Shown here: one piece after another, positions 54,820-63,669 of the stretch
How positions within the stretch are numbered: the stretch's first letter is position 1
Layout of the letters: each line of letters begins with the position of its first letter
Assembly (NCBI RefSeq): GCF_001404515.1
Contig: NZ_CXWE01000006.1
Coordinates: forward strand, 1-64,000
Length of the DNA stretch: 64,000 nucleotides
From: Roseibium album
GTDB taxonomy: Bacteria > Pseudomonadota > Alphaproteobacteria > Rhizobiales > Stappiaceae
Reading direction: 5' to 3'
Program-made: the position numbers and the translations under genes
Notes under the pieces: generated by a model
The model's input: only the letters and a program-made list of their open reading frames with translations
The model's database searches: none
Told to the model about the DNA's origin: nothing

Positions 54820-57540
54820 TTAGAACAAATCATATCTTGGCCGGCTCTGCTCCCACTGAAATTTAACCAGAGCAATCAGAGAATCGTCGCCCTGAACCGA
54901 GTCAAGTTTGGAATTTTTGAAAAATTTACTCAAAGCATCTCGCGTTTTTCTGCCTGGCTGACCATCCACCGGTCCAGGTTCAAATCCCAGATCTGTCAAT
55001 GTCTGCTGCAGAACCTTTGCTTTCAGGTTCCTGTTGGCCGACTTTAGATCGTTGCGTCCCTTTTCCGCTGCCGGGGATGTCGGATCGACCGCTGTTGCCA
55101 TGGCGAGCATCCTGATCCTGTCGCGGGCAGCCGCTTCACCGGTCTGCTGACCGAGCATCCATGCCGTGTTATAGGCCCCCCAGGCATCCCCTCGCTCCGC
55201 ACTCTCGCGGAACCACTTGGTAGCCTGTGCCTCGCTCTTCTCAACACCCTGACCGTTGAAATACAGCAGTCCGATTGCAGTTCCAGCTGACGGATGACCG
55301 CCTTCGTGCGCTTTTTCGAACCAGCCGAGAGCTGCCTTGTAATCCTGACTGGTTCCTTTGCCGTCCCGATAAAGCGTACCCATATTGAGATATCCGTAGA
55401 TATCTTCGCGCGCCGCAGATCTGTTGTAATAGTAAACGGCTCGGTCAATGTTCTCGTCAACGTGATCACCGCTCAGGTAAAATCCGCCGATCGCATTGAA
55501 TGAAAAAGTGTGACCCGCTTCGACGGACTGAAGCAGTTTCTCCAGCCCCGCCTTTTCATTTTGTCCGGTGCCTTCACCCTTGATTTCTGCCATTCCGAGA
55601 GAATGCAGCGCGTAGGCGTCGCCACGCTCGGCGGCCTTGCGATAAAGACTGACGGCTTTCTTGCGATCCCGGTCAATGCCGGCCCCAAGATAGTACATCC
55701 GGCCAAGTACCTGACCAGCGCGAACGTGACCCATCTGGTAGGCCTGTTCAAAGTAGGCGCTGGCCTTTTCAAGATCGCCGGCTGCAAAAGCACCTCTGCC
55801 GCGCTGAAACACGAACCGACCGATTTCGGGATAGGCCGCCATGGCTTCTCCGCAAACTTTGTCGACCAGTTCCGAGTCGATTTCGTTCGCAAGCCGACCT
55901 TCGGTCACCGCCTGCAAATCAAAGGGCTGTGTCGCCAGGCCATCGCACTGGGTTACTCTTGGTTGAATAATCTGGGTAACCCGTTCAACCGGTTTTCCGA
56001 CTTCACCGGGCAATTCAAGTTCGAAACGCCCTGCCCTGGTCTCAGATCCTATTTGGGGGCGCACTGTCAGGGACGAAAGTCCTGACATCGGGAAACGATC
56101 CCCAGGTCCAAGCAAACGTCCGTCGGAGGAAAGCTGCAGATCGCTGTCTACAGACACAACCTTGAGCCAATCATCCGACGCCGGCAGCCCATCGACAGGA
56201 GCCTTTGGATAGACCGGAACCGGTCCGACCCCGATATCTGCTTCAACGGCTCGGCCCGTGGCAGTTTCGGACAGCCATGCGACCAACGCCTCAAGGCGCT
56301 GTTCACGTTCCTTTTCCTTGTCAGCATCATCGGCATCAGCAACTGCTGTCGCCTGGACAACAGTGACGGACGCGATTGCAGATGCCGAGCCGCCCCATTC
56401 ATCCTCCACTTCGTATCCGATAAGTTCAACGTCTCCAGCCCCCGATCCCGTTGGCATGAATTGCAGGCTTGCTAGTTGAACGGCACTAATCTTGTCCCCT
56501 TCACCAACTGTGCTGCCATCAGGCAGGCGCAATTCACCCTTTTCCGGGGACAGGGTAAGCGTCGCTGTAATGACCCCGCCTTCGGGCTGTACCGGTTCAG
56601 GTATGGAAAGCGCACTCGCCCCGCTTCCGACCGGTATACTTACGCGGTGGTGGGCGGTCACGATGGGTTCGGGTTTTGGAGGGACGAAATAGAAGTTCGT
56701 CACCAGTGTTGAATCTTCGTAAGGGATCTGTTGCCCGCCGGTCTTGCGCACGACCTCATCGCGAACCTTGGTCATCAGGTCCTTGATTTCGAGCGACGGA
56801 TCAAGTGCGTTGCCGACGACGGATGAGGTGAACGGGCTCAGCGGCCCCTCACCGTCATAGGCCACCTGGCCAGGTCTCGTTGCATAGGAAATGAAACTGC
56901 CGAGCTTGTTCGGAATTCTCCGCAACCCGCGCGTTTTGCCGAGCGCATATTCCTCTTCACCCCAGAACAAACTGCCGATTTCAAACGGATTGTCCCTGCA
57001 GGCGTCCAACATCACGATCTGAAGGCTCGAAGCCGCTTTCATGTAGTCGAGCAGATGCGACACCTTGAGGCTTTCGAATTCCAGATCGTATTGAGTCGCC
57101 AGTTTTGCATCGACTGGCAAGATGAAGTTCGATTCACCGACCTGCAATGCGTGCCCGGAGTAATAAAATAGAGCGGTGTCACCGTCGTTCAACTCCCGCA
57201 GGAAGCGGCGAACGACCTGTTCCATTGCCTTCTTGTCCAGATTGATCCCGAGGGTTACGTCAAAATCCGCTTCCCGAAGCATCCTTGTGATTTCTTTGGT
57301 GTCGTTAAGCGGATTCACCAAGGGTTCCACGAACTCGTAATCCTGGTTGCCGATTACAAGCGCGACCCTTCGCCCGGGATCCTCGGCTGTGGATCCCAGA
57401 GCCGGTGCCCCGATCATCGCAAGACCGAGCGGAAAACCAACGATGCCAATTCGAACCGCCCGGTGAAAACCGACTACCGGACCTGAAATTGTGTTTCTTG
57501 CTGACCGCATCAAAGCAGACAGGTATTTCCGTTTTTGCAT
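54820..57540 (-). CDS. Secreted caspase-like (peptidase C14) protein with Sel1 repeats and a peptidoglycan-binding-like end
   Basis: From the ATG at 57540 (GAGGGCGAC directly upstream) it is 906 aa. An N-terminal hydrophobic segment (IGIVGFPLGLAMIGAPALGS) precedes a caspase domain at about 57-300 with His130 (YYSGHALQ) and Cys181 (LDACRDNP). A cadherin/Ig-like or beta-rich middle follows. Then come at least five Sel1/TPR-like repeats (YFEQAYQMGHVRAGQVLGRM, YRKAAERGDAYALHSLGMA). The C-terminal end looks like PG_binding (VLQQTLTDLGFEPGPVDGQP). It starts the minus-strand locus. Confidence 0.85.
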   Translation of the reverse strand: MQKRKYLSALMRSARNTISGPVVGFHRAVRIGIVGFPLGLAMIGAPALGSTAEDPGRRVALVIGNQDYEFVEPLVNPLNDTKEITRMLREADFDVTLGINLDKKAMEQVVRRFLRELNDGDTALFYYSGHALQVGESNFILPVDAKLATQYDLEFESLKVSHLLDYMKAASSLQIVMLDACRDNPFEIGSLFWGEEEYALGKTRGLRRIPNKLGSFISYATRPGQVAYDGEGPLSPFTSSVVGNALDPSLEIKDLMTKVRDEVVRKTGGQQIPYEDSTLVTNFYFVPPKPEPIVTAHHRVSIPVGSGASALSIPEPVQPEGGVITATLTLSPEKGELRLPDGSTVGEGDKISAVQLASLQFMPTGSGAGDVELIGYEVEDEWGGSASAIASVTVVQATAVADADDADKEKEREQRLEALVAWLSETATGRAVEADIGVGPVPVYPKAPVDGLPASDDWLKVVSVDSDLQLSSDGRLLGPGDRFPMSGLSSLTVRPQIGSETRAGRFELELPGEVGKPVERVTQIIQPRVTQCDGLATQPFDLQAVTEGRLANEIDSELVDKVCGEAMAAYPEIGRFVFQRGRGAFAAGDLEKASAYFEQAYQMGHVRAGQVLGRMYYLGAGIDRDRKKAVSLYRKAAERGDAYALHSLGMAEIKGEGTGQNEKAGLEKLLQSVEAGHTFSFNAIGGFYLSGDHVDENIDRAVYYYNRSAAREDIYGYLNMGTLYRDGKGTSQDYKAALGWFEKAHEGGHPSAGTAIGLLYFNGQGVEKSEAQATKWFRESAERGDAWGAYNTAWMLGQQTGEAAARDRIRMLAMATAVDPTSPAAEKGRNDLKSANRNLKAKVLQQTLTDLGFEPGPVDGQPGRKTRDALSKFFKNSKLDSVQGDDSLIALVKFQWEQSRPRYDLF

Positions 57541-57840
57541 GTCGCCCTCAGCGCTTATTTCGGCACTGTATCTTCTCATCAGTCTTCAAATAGGTCTGTG
57601 ACGCAGTTCACAATGTAACCGATCTTTCATAGGTTTGGATCGATCTAAATAAATAAAGTTACGTTCAGTTAAGTGATGCACACTTGCGTCCACTTCGCAA
57701 GAGCCAGATAGGTATTATCACGCAGCTTTTTATTGCTCCGGCCGGGTGGATCGCGCTTATTGTGCCAGCAATTTGAAAACAGACCGAGTCGAACTACGAT
57801 CAGAAACGTTTTGGATGATTCACTGATTGGTCGAAGACAC

Positions 57841-58692
57841 ATGTCAGATACACTCACTATCCGTCGCCTGAAAGAAAACGAGCTTCACATTCTTCTTGAA
57901 ATGGCAATGCAGGAAGGCTGGAATCCGGGAATTGAAGACGGTCCGGCGTTTTTTGCAGCCGATCCAAACGGTTTTCTTGCAGGTGAAATCGACGGCCAAC
58001 TGATCAACGTGATTTCTGCAGTCCGGTACGGCGATACTTTCGGATTTATCGGGTTTTACATCTGCAAGCGTGACTTCAGAACAAAGGGCTACGGGCACCA
58101 GATCTGGGATCACGCACTGTCTTATCTCGGCCCAAGGTTATTAGGCCTGGATGCCGTCAACGAGCAGACCGCAAGCTACGGCGAGCACGGTTTCAGATCG
58201 ACCTACAGAAATATCCGGCAGATGGGTGTCTCCGTGTGCGATATGCCGATGGACGCGCGAATTGCGCCTCTCGGCCAGGGAATTTTTCCTTCGGTCAAGG
58301 ACTATGACCAACGCTTTTTCCCAGCACCGCGCCCCGAATTCCTGACGATGTGGACTGCACCCACTCTGGAGACCAGGCGCGGGTTTGTCTTTGTGGATGA
58401 CGGTTCAGTCAAGGGTTATGGCGTCATCCGACAGTGTCATGAAGGGTTCAAGATAGGTCCCCTGTTTGCCGATACTCCGGAAATTGCCGATACATTGTTC
58501 CGTGCGCTGGCTGGCCAGGTAAAGGGTCAATTCGTGATTCTGGATACGCCCGAACCCAATTCGTCAGCATTGCTGCTGGCTGAAAAGTACGAATTGTCGC
58601 CGGAATTCGAAACCTATCGAATGTATCGCGGCCCGGTTCCCGATCTGCCACTGGATCAGATCTACGGCATTACGACATTCGAATTGGGTTGA
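57841..58692 (+). CDS. GNAT-family acetyltransferase with C-terminal acetyltransf_18-like domain
   Basis: The ATG at 57841 gives 283 aa; upstream in-frame sequence lacks family pattern. The N-terminal GNAT domain (LTIRRLKENELHILLEMAMQ, GWNPGIEDGPAFFAADPNG, GFIGFYICKRDFRTKGYGHQ with the acetyl-CoA loop) is followed by a second domain typical of YitI-like proteins (FVFVDDGSVKGYGVIRQCHE, KIGPLFADTPEIADTLFRAL). The substrate is unknown. It is convergent with the ornithine-cyclodeaminase gene. Confidence 0.85.
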   Translation: MSDTLTIRRLKENELHILLEMAMQEGWNPGIEDGPAFFAADPNGFLAGEIDGQLINVISAVRYGDTFGFIGFYICKRDFRTKGYGHQIWDHALSYLGPRLLGLDAVNEQTASYGEHGFRSTYRNIRQMGVSVCDMPMDARIAPLGQGIFPSVKDYDQRFFPAPRPEFLTMWTAPTLETRRGFVFVDDGSVKGYGVIRQCHEGFKIGPLFADTPEIADTLFRALAGQVKGQFVILDTPEPNSSALLLAEKYELSPEFETYRMYRGPVPDLPLDQIYGITTFELG

Positions 58693-58710
58693 AGGATCGA
58701 AGGATAGGCG

Positions 58711-59655
58711 TCAATGCTCGACGTTCTGGTAGGCGAGCGTTGCTCCGGCCAGATCCTCCAATGCCGCGCCAACGGACTTGAACATGGTTATGGTTGCGTC
58801 CGATTGACGGCCCGGGTGCTCTCCCCGGCAGAGTTCATAGAGGTCAGCCTTGATATCCCCGGGCGTAATCAGGCCGGACTTCAGCGGCTGAACGATGTCG
58901 CCTCCTTCCGACAAGCAACCATCACGCGTATCAACATATATCTCGGCACGCTCGATTAGGTCATCGTCGCTTTCGCGCATCGTTGGCTTGAAGGCACCAA
59001 CAAGATCAACGTGCGCACCGGGCTTCAGGAGATCTCCCTTGATCAAGGGCTCAGTGGACAATGTGGCCGCGCTGACGATGTCGGCCAAACCAAGAGCATC
59101 CCGAAGACTGGATGCGGCCTGAATACGAATCGGCAACTGTCCATCAAGATCACGCGCAAACTGTGCCGTCTTCTCCTGCGAACGTCCCCAGATCGTCACT
59201 TCCTCGATCGAACGGATAGCCATATGTGCCGCGATCAGGTTCGGCGCAAGACGACCGGTTCCCAGCACGAGCAAGTGTCTGGCGTCTGACCGGGCCAGAT
59301 AACGGGCTGCAAGAGCTGAAGCTGCTGCGGTGCGCCGGGCGGTCAACTCGCCGCCATCTATCATGGCGAGCATTTCGCCCGTTCTGGCATCGGACAACAG
59401 ATATTGTCCGTGAACGGCGGGAAGGTTTCGTTCCGAATTTCCCGGAACGACATTCACGACCTTGACCCCCGCATACCCACCCGGCACCCAGGCAGGCATG
59501 AGCAGCATGGTTCCATCCGGCTCTCCGGGTATCTTGAAATCATGATGGTGACGGGTCGGCATTGTGCAACCTGACCGGAACATTTCCGCCAGCGCATCGA
59601 TCAGATCCGGATATGGAAGCGCATTGCGCGTTTGGTCTTCAGACAGGAGCAGCAT
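58711..59655 (-). CDS. Ornithine cyclodeaminase / mu-crystallin family protein
   Basis: The 314-aa protein has the OCD family pattern: DGTMLLMPAWVPGGYAGVKV with the conserved Lys, MIDGGELTARRTAAASALAA, the NAD-binding LLVLGTGRLAPNLIAAHMAI and HVDLVGAFKPTMRE. Members include ornithine cyclodeaminase, alanine dehydrogenase and delta1-pyrroline-2-carboxylate reductase; the actual substrate cannot be told from sequence alone. Length is normal. Confidence 0.9.
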   Translation of the reverse strand: MLLLSEDQTRNALPYPDLIDALAEMFRSGCTMPTRHHHDFKIPGEPDGTMLLMPAWVPGGYAGVKVVNVVPGNSERNLPAVHGQYLLSDARTGEMLAMIDGGELTARRTAAASALAARYLARSDARHLLVLGTGRLAPNLIAAHMAIRSIEEVTIWGRSQEKTAQFARDLDGQLPIRIQAASSLRDALGLADIVSAATLSTEPLIKGDLLKPGAHVDLVGAFKPTMRESDDDLIERAEIYVDTRDGCLSEGGDIVQPLKSGLITPGDIKADLYELCRGEHPGRQSDATITMFKSVGAALEDLAGATLAYQNVEH

Positions 59656-59758
59656 AGGAGATCATTCGATTACAGTTAAAACACCGCGCGACCAAATCAC
59701 AGAAGATGTGCCGGACCAAGTCGTTCAAATTGCAGATATGCACTTTCGCCTGCAATTT

Positions 59759-60859
59759 TCACGATAAATCGAAGATCATCATCACATAGGCGGCAAACAG
59801 CGCCAGATGCACAGCCCCCTGAAGATAGCTGGTCGTCCGCGTGCTGAAGGTCAGCAAGCTTACGAACAAGGTCAGGACAAGGAGAATAATATCCGCATAT
59901 TCGAGGCCCAGTTCCAGCGTATGCCCTGTGACCCAGCTGACGACAAGCACGGCCGGTACCGTCAGACCGATTGTCGAAACAGCTGCCCCGAGGCAGATAT
60001 TCACGGCTCGCTGCAACTTGTTTTCCAGTGCCGACTGCAAGCCACTCATTCCCTCGGGCATGAGCACCAGAGCGGCAACGATGAACCCGCTCAGCGCCAA
60101 CGGTGCGCCAATTCCGGATATTCCGAACTCGACGTAAAGCGCGAGTTTCTTTGACAACAAGATAATGGGTATCAAGGCGCCGAACAGCCCCGCGACGTGA
60201 AACGGAATCGATCTCACCACCACACCATGATGGCCGTCTTCACCGTCGACCGCATCGGGCTGACGGAAGATATCACTGTGCGTCACTGTCTGCATGGCGA
60301 GAAAAACGCCATAGAGCAAAATGGACATTATCACTTCGAAACCGGCCTGGAGCGGGGACAACTCACCTCCGGGCGCGGAATGCGTGACCCTGGGCAGCAC
60401 CAGTGCGAAGATGGCCAGGGGAACAAGCACGGACAAAAACGCATTTGCCCCTTGGAGATTGTATGTCTGGTTCCCGTGCCGCAGTCCACCTGCCAGGAGG
60501 CACAGCCCGATCAGCCCGTTCAACACAATCATAATCACCGAAAACATCGTATCCCGCGCCATCGTCGGCGCCGCCTGACCAGAAATCATGATCGCCACGA
60601 TCAGTGCCACTTCAATGCCGACAACAGCCAGCGTCAGAATCAGCGTGCCAAAGGGCTCACCCAAGATCGTGGCAAGGCATTCGGCGTGTCTGACAACCGA
60701 AAATGCGCACCACATGACAGTGAGGAAAAGAAGAGCAAGCAGACCGAGTGAAGGCCCTACGCCTATCGTTTCGGGATTGAGGACATCACCTGCTGCGGTG
60801 AATGCGGCAAAGACAATGAAGCCGGTAAGGCTTGGCAATTCGTTTCTTAAGATGGACAC
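59759..60859 (-). CDS. chaA: Ca2+/H+ antiporter, ChaA family
   Basis: The 366-aa protein begins at a GTG and has about eleven hydrophobic segments. The diagnostic alpha repeats are visible: HAECLATILGEPFGTLILTL followed by VVGIEVALI, and ALVLMPEGMSGLQSALENKL with the catalytic Glu. It exchanges cytoplasmic Ca2+ (and possibly Na+ or K+) for protons. An N-terminal hydrophobic start rather than a signal peptide fits the family. Function in ion balance is probable. Confidence 0.88.
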   Translation of the reverse strand: MSILRNELPSLTGFIVFAAFTAAGDVLNPETIGVGPSLGLLALLFLTVMWCAFSVVRHAECLATILGEPFGTLILTLAVVGIEVALIVAIMISGQAAPTMARDTMFSVIMIVLNGLIGLCLLAGGLRHGNQTYNLQGANAFLSVLVPLAIFALVLPRVTHSAPGGELSPLQAGFEVIMSILLYGVFLAMQTVTHSDIFRQPDAVDGEDGHHGVVVRSIPFHVAGLFGALIPIILLSKKLALYVEFGISGIGAPLALSGFIVAALVLMPEGMSGLQSALENKLQRAVNICLGAAVSTIGLTVPAVLVVSWVTGHTLELGLEYADIILLVLTLFVSLLTFSTRTTSYLQGAVHLALFAAYVMMIFDLS

Positions 60860-60937
60860 ATGACACCAGAGTGCGGGAGTTTGCAGGTTTCAGGCTTGAA
60901 ACAATAAGGTGTTGACGAGAAAAACTGCAAGTCACAC

Positions 60938-60966
60938 AAAAGCCCGGCGCAATGCACCGGGCTTTT
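60938..60966 (-). terminator. Intrinsic (bidirectional) terminator after livF
   Basis: AAAAGCCCGG and CCGGGCTTTT form a 10-bp stem around nine bases, with the T-run paired to the A-run, so it works on either strand. It lies just after the livF stop codon and ends the liv operon. Confidence 0.9.
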
Positions 60967-60984
60967 GTTCCCAAACAGACAAAC

Positions 60985-61764
60985 TCAGATAGCCAGATAT
61001 TCCTGACGCAGCTCCGCGTTGTCGAGTACTTCCTGCGCGGTGCCGTCAAAAACTACTTCGCCCATGTCGAGAATGACCGCACGGTCGGCCAGATGCAGCG
61101 CGGCGATCGCATTCTGCTCGACGATAATGGTCGTGATGCCAAGTTCCTTGACACCTTCAAGAATGCGTTCAATTTCCTGCACGATCACCGGAGCAAGGCC
61201 TTCGTACGGTTCGTCCAGAAGGAAGAGCTTGATATCCCGGGCCAGGATCCTTGCGACCGCCAGCATCTGCTGCTCGCCACCTGAAAGCGTGACAGCCTCC
61301 TGAAGACGGCGTTCCGCCAATCTTGGAAAGTGATCATAGATCCTGTCAATCGACCAACCTTTCGGTTCCGCGATCTGGGAGAGTTCAAGGTTCTCCTGAA
61401 CCGTCAAGCCCGGAATGATCCGTCGGTCCTCGGGAACCAGACCGACGCCGACACGTGATGCCTGATAGCTTTTCATGTCGTGAAGGGGCTGGTGATCGAG
61501 CCAGATCTCGCCATGGGTCAGGTTGGGATCATCCATACGCGCGATTGTGCGCAAAGTTGAGGTCTTGCCCGCCCCGTTGCGACCAAGAAGCGCCAGAATC
61601 TCGCCTTCGCGGACATCAAAGCTGACACCCTGCACGATGTAACTTTCACCATAGTAGGAGTGCAGGTCCCAGGCCGAGAAAAATGCCGGCGCCGTTCCCC
61701 GCGCTTTTTGCGGTTTCACGGAGGGTGCCGTTTTTCCGGCAAACTGATCTTCGAGAATGGTCAC
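60985..61764 (-). CDS. livF: Branched-chain amino-acid ABC transporter, ATPase LivF
   Basis: The GTG at 61764 overlaps the livG stop (GTGA) and has GGGAGGAG upstream; the frame continuing to 62034 is only the shadow of livG. The 259-aa ATPase has a Walker A (GRNGAGKTST), the signature (LSGGEQQMLAVARIL), Walker B (LFLLDEPYEGLAP) and a His switch region. It powers uptake of Leu/Ile/Val or related amino acids or amides. Confidence 0.95.
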   Translation of the reverse strand: MTILEDQFAGKTAPSVKPQKARGTAPAFFSAWDLHSYYGESYIVQGVSFDVREGEILALLGRNGAGKTSTLRTIARMDDPNLTHGEIWLDHQPLHDMKSYQASRVGVGLVPEDRRIIPGLTVQENLELSQIAEPKGWSIDRIYDHFPRLAERRLQEAVTLSGGEQQMLAVARILARDIKLFLLDEPYEGLAPVIVQEIERILEGVKELGITTIIVEQNAIAALHLADRAVILDMGEVVFDGTAQEVLDNAELRQEYLAI

Positions 61765-62516
61765 AGGTGTGCTCCTCCCAGATAGGCTTCCTGCACGCGC
61801 GGATCCCCCTTGATCTCTTCCGGCTTGCCTTCGGCGATAATCGCCCCCTGGGCCAGAACGGTCACTTTCTCGGCCAGCGAGAAAACAACATGCATGTCGT
61901 GTTCGATAACCACCTTGGTGATTCCCCGATCGCCAATCCGCTTCAACAAATCGATCGTGTTGTTCGTATCCGCGCGGGACATTCCCGCGGTCGGTTCGTC
62001 GAGCAACAGAAGCTTCGGATCTTGCGAGAGGCACATTGCGAGTTCCAGCCTCCTCTTGTCACCTCGTGACAAAGACCCTGATATGTCGTCCCTTTTTTCC
62101 ACCAGGCCGACGTCCTCCAGCATATGGAGTGCCTTGTCGCGGACCTCGGCATCCTGATCCAGGCGCTTGAAGGCATGAAGCGCAAACGATCCATCCCGTT
62201 TGGCCATGGTCGGAATCATGATGTTCTCGATCAAAGACAATTCGGAGAATATTTCCGGCGTCTGAAAGACGCGGGATACACCGACCTGATTGATCTCGTA
62301 GGGTTTCATTCCCGTGAGCGATATGTCGCCGAACATCACGGTTCCGGTGTCCGGAGCAAGACGTCCGATCATGCAGTTCAGGAATGTCGACTTACCGGCG
62401 CCGTTCGGGCCGATGATGGCCTGAACGGTTCCCTCTTCTACGGAAAAGTTCACATTGTTGAGGGCTCTCAAGCCTCCGAACGATTTGTTCACGCCCTCTA
62501 CGCGCAAGATTTCCAT
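61761..62516 (-). CDS. livG: Branched-chain amino-acid ABC transporter, ATPase LivG
   Basis: The 251-aa protein has Walker A (GPNGAGKST), a signature helix (LSRGDKRRLELAM), Walker B (LLLLDEPTAGMS) and the LivG-type C-terminal DPRVQEAYLGGAHL. It is the second ATPase of the high-affinity branched-chain amino-acid (HAAT) transporter. The operon order is livH-livM-livG-livF, 12 bp from livM and overlapping livF. Confidence 0.95.
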   Translation of the reverse strand: MEILRVEGVNKSFGGLRALNNVNFSVEEGTVQAIIGPNGAGKSTFLNCMIGRLAPDTGTVMFGDISLTGMKPYEINQVGVSRVFQTPEIFSELSLIENIMIPTMAKRDGSFALHAFKRLDQDAEVRDKALHMLEDVGLVEKRDDISGSLSRGDKRRLELAMCLSQDPKLLLLDEPTAGMSRADTNNTIDLLKRIGDRGITKVVIEHDMHVVFSLAEKVTVLAQGAIIAEGKPEEIKGDPRVQEAYLGGAHL

Positions 62517-62528
62517 GTCTCTTGTTCC

Positions 62529-63665
62529 TTACTCAGCTGGGGCGGTCGCACCGCTCGGTTCGGCTTTGGAAGACGAACGTTTGAACAAACGCCCGATCCT
62601 GGAAACGCCTTCCATGATGCCTCCCGGCAGAAAAATCACGATCAGCATGAACAAGACACCGAGGGTCAAGTGCCAGCCTTCACCGACAAACAGGCCCGCA
62701 ACGGAAACGACAGGATATTCCAGAAAGTCCGGCAAGAAACTGAATACTTCGTGCAGGGTCTGTTCGTTGAATGCGGAAAAGATGTTTTCGAAATACTTGA
62801 TGAGCGCCGCACCGAGAATCGGACCGAGCAACGTGCCGGCTCCGCCAAGGATTGTCATCAGCACCACCTCACCCGATGCGGTCCATTGCATGCGTTCGGC
62901 ACCGGCGAGCGGGTCCGTGATGCACATCAAGGCACCAGCCAGACCTGCATACATGCCTGATATCACGAATGCGGCAAGCGTGTAGGGACGCGGATTGAGC
63001 CCCGTGTAGTTCATTCTGTTCTGATTGGTCTTGACGGCACGCAACATGATGCCGAACGGCGAGCGGAATATTCGTTGCGCAATGAAGAAACCGATCAGCA
63101 GCACAACGGCGCAGAAATAGAACCCCGCATAACCCGTCATTTCGATCCCGAAGAGGTTGGAAATCAGCGGGCCGTCGGCATTGGCCGAGCTGTCGAACAA
63201 TCTTGGATCGGATTCCAGGACGCGCAGACCGGTTTCACCGTTGGTGATCGGTGTCAGCACGGAATAGGCCAGATTGTAGGACATCTGTGCAAAGGCAAGC
63301 GTCAGGATGGAAAAGTAGATGCCAGATCTGCGCAGGGAGACATATCCAATTGCCAGCGCAAAGACACCTGACGTCACAACCGCCAGAATGGCAGCGGGAA
63401 TCGGGTTCATGCCCAGCAACTTGAAAGACCAGACGGCAGTATAGGAACCAACTCCAAGAAAGGCCGCGTGGCCGAAGGACAGATATCCGGTCAGTCCAAA
63501 CAGCAAATTGAAGCCGGTGGCGAAGAGCCCGAAGATTGCAAATTTCTGCAGCAGGTCCGGATATCCGGCCCCGATCGGCGCGAGCCACACGGGCATCGTC
63601 AGAACCGCGATGGCAAATACGCCAAACAGGAGATAGTCGCGGGCAGGAGAAATTTTTGTAACCAT
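62529..63665 (-). CDS. livM: Branched-chain amino-acid ABC transporter, permease LivM
   Basis: The 378-aa permease has about ten hydrophobic helices and the LivM pattern ([48 protein letters not shown] with the EAA-type loop, [19 protein letters not shown]). It forms the channel with LivH. It lies 5 bp after livH. A basic C-terminal tail ([14 protein letters not shown]) is usual for alphaproteobacteria. Confidence 0.95.
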   Translation of the reverse strand: MVTKISPARDYLLFGVFAIAVLTMPVWLAPIGAGYPDLLQKFAIFGLFATGFNLLFGLTGYLSFGHAAFLGVGSYTAVWSFKLLGMNPIPAAILAVVTSGVFALAIGYVSLRRSGIYFSILTLAFAQMSYNLAYSVLTPITNGETGLRVLESDPRLFDSSANADGPLISNLFGIEMTGYAGFYFCAVVLLIGFFIAQRIFRSPFGIMLRAVKTNQNRMNYTGLNPRPYTLAAFVISGMYAGLAGALMCITDPLAGAERMQWTASGEVVLMTILGGAGTLLGPILGAALIKYFENIFSAFNEQTLHEVFSFLPDFLEYPVVSVAGLFVGEGWHLTLGVLFMLIVIFLPGGIMEGVSRIGRLFKRSSSKAEPSGATAPAE

Positions 63666-63669
63666 GTTC

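Noticed and set aside
59759-60859. Functional link between ChaA and the EF-hand-like caspase
   Set aside because: They are about 6 kb apart with unrelated genes between; nothing but proximity supports it.
61765-62034. N-terminal extension of LivF
   Set aside because: It is in a different frame over livG; the GTG overlapping the livG stop, with GGGAGGAG upstream, is a better start.
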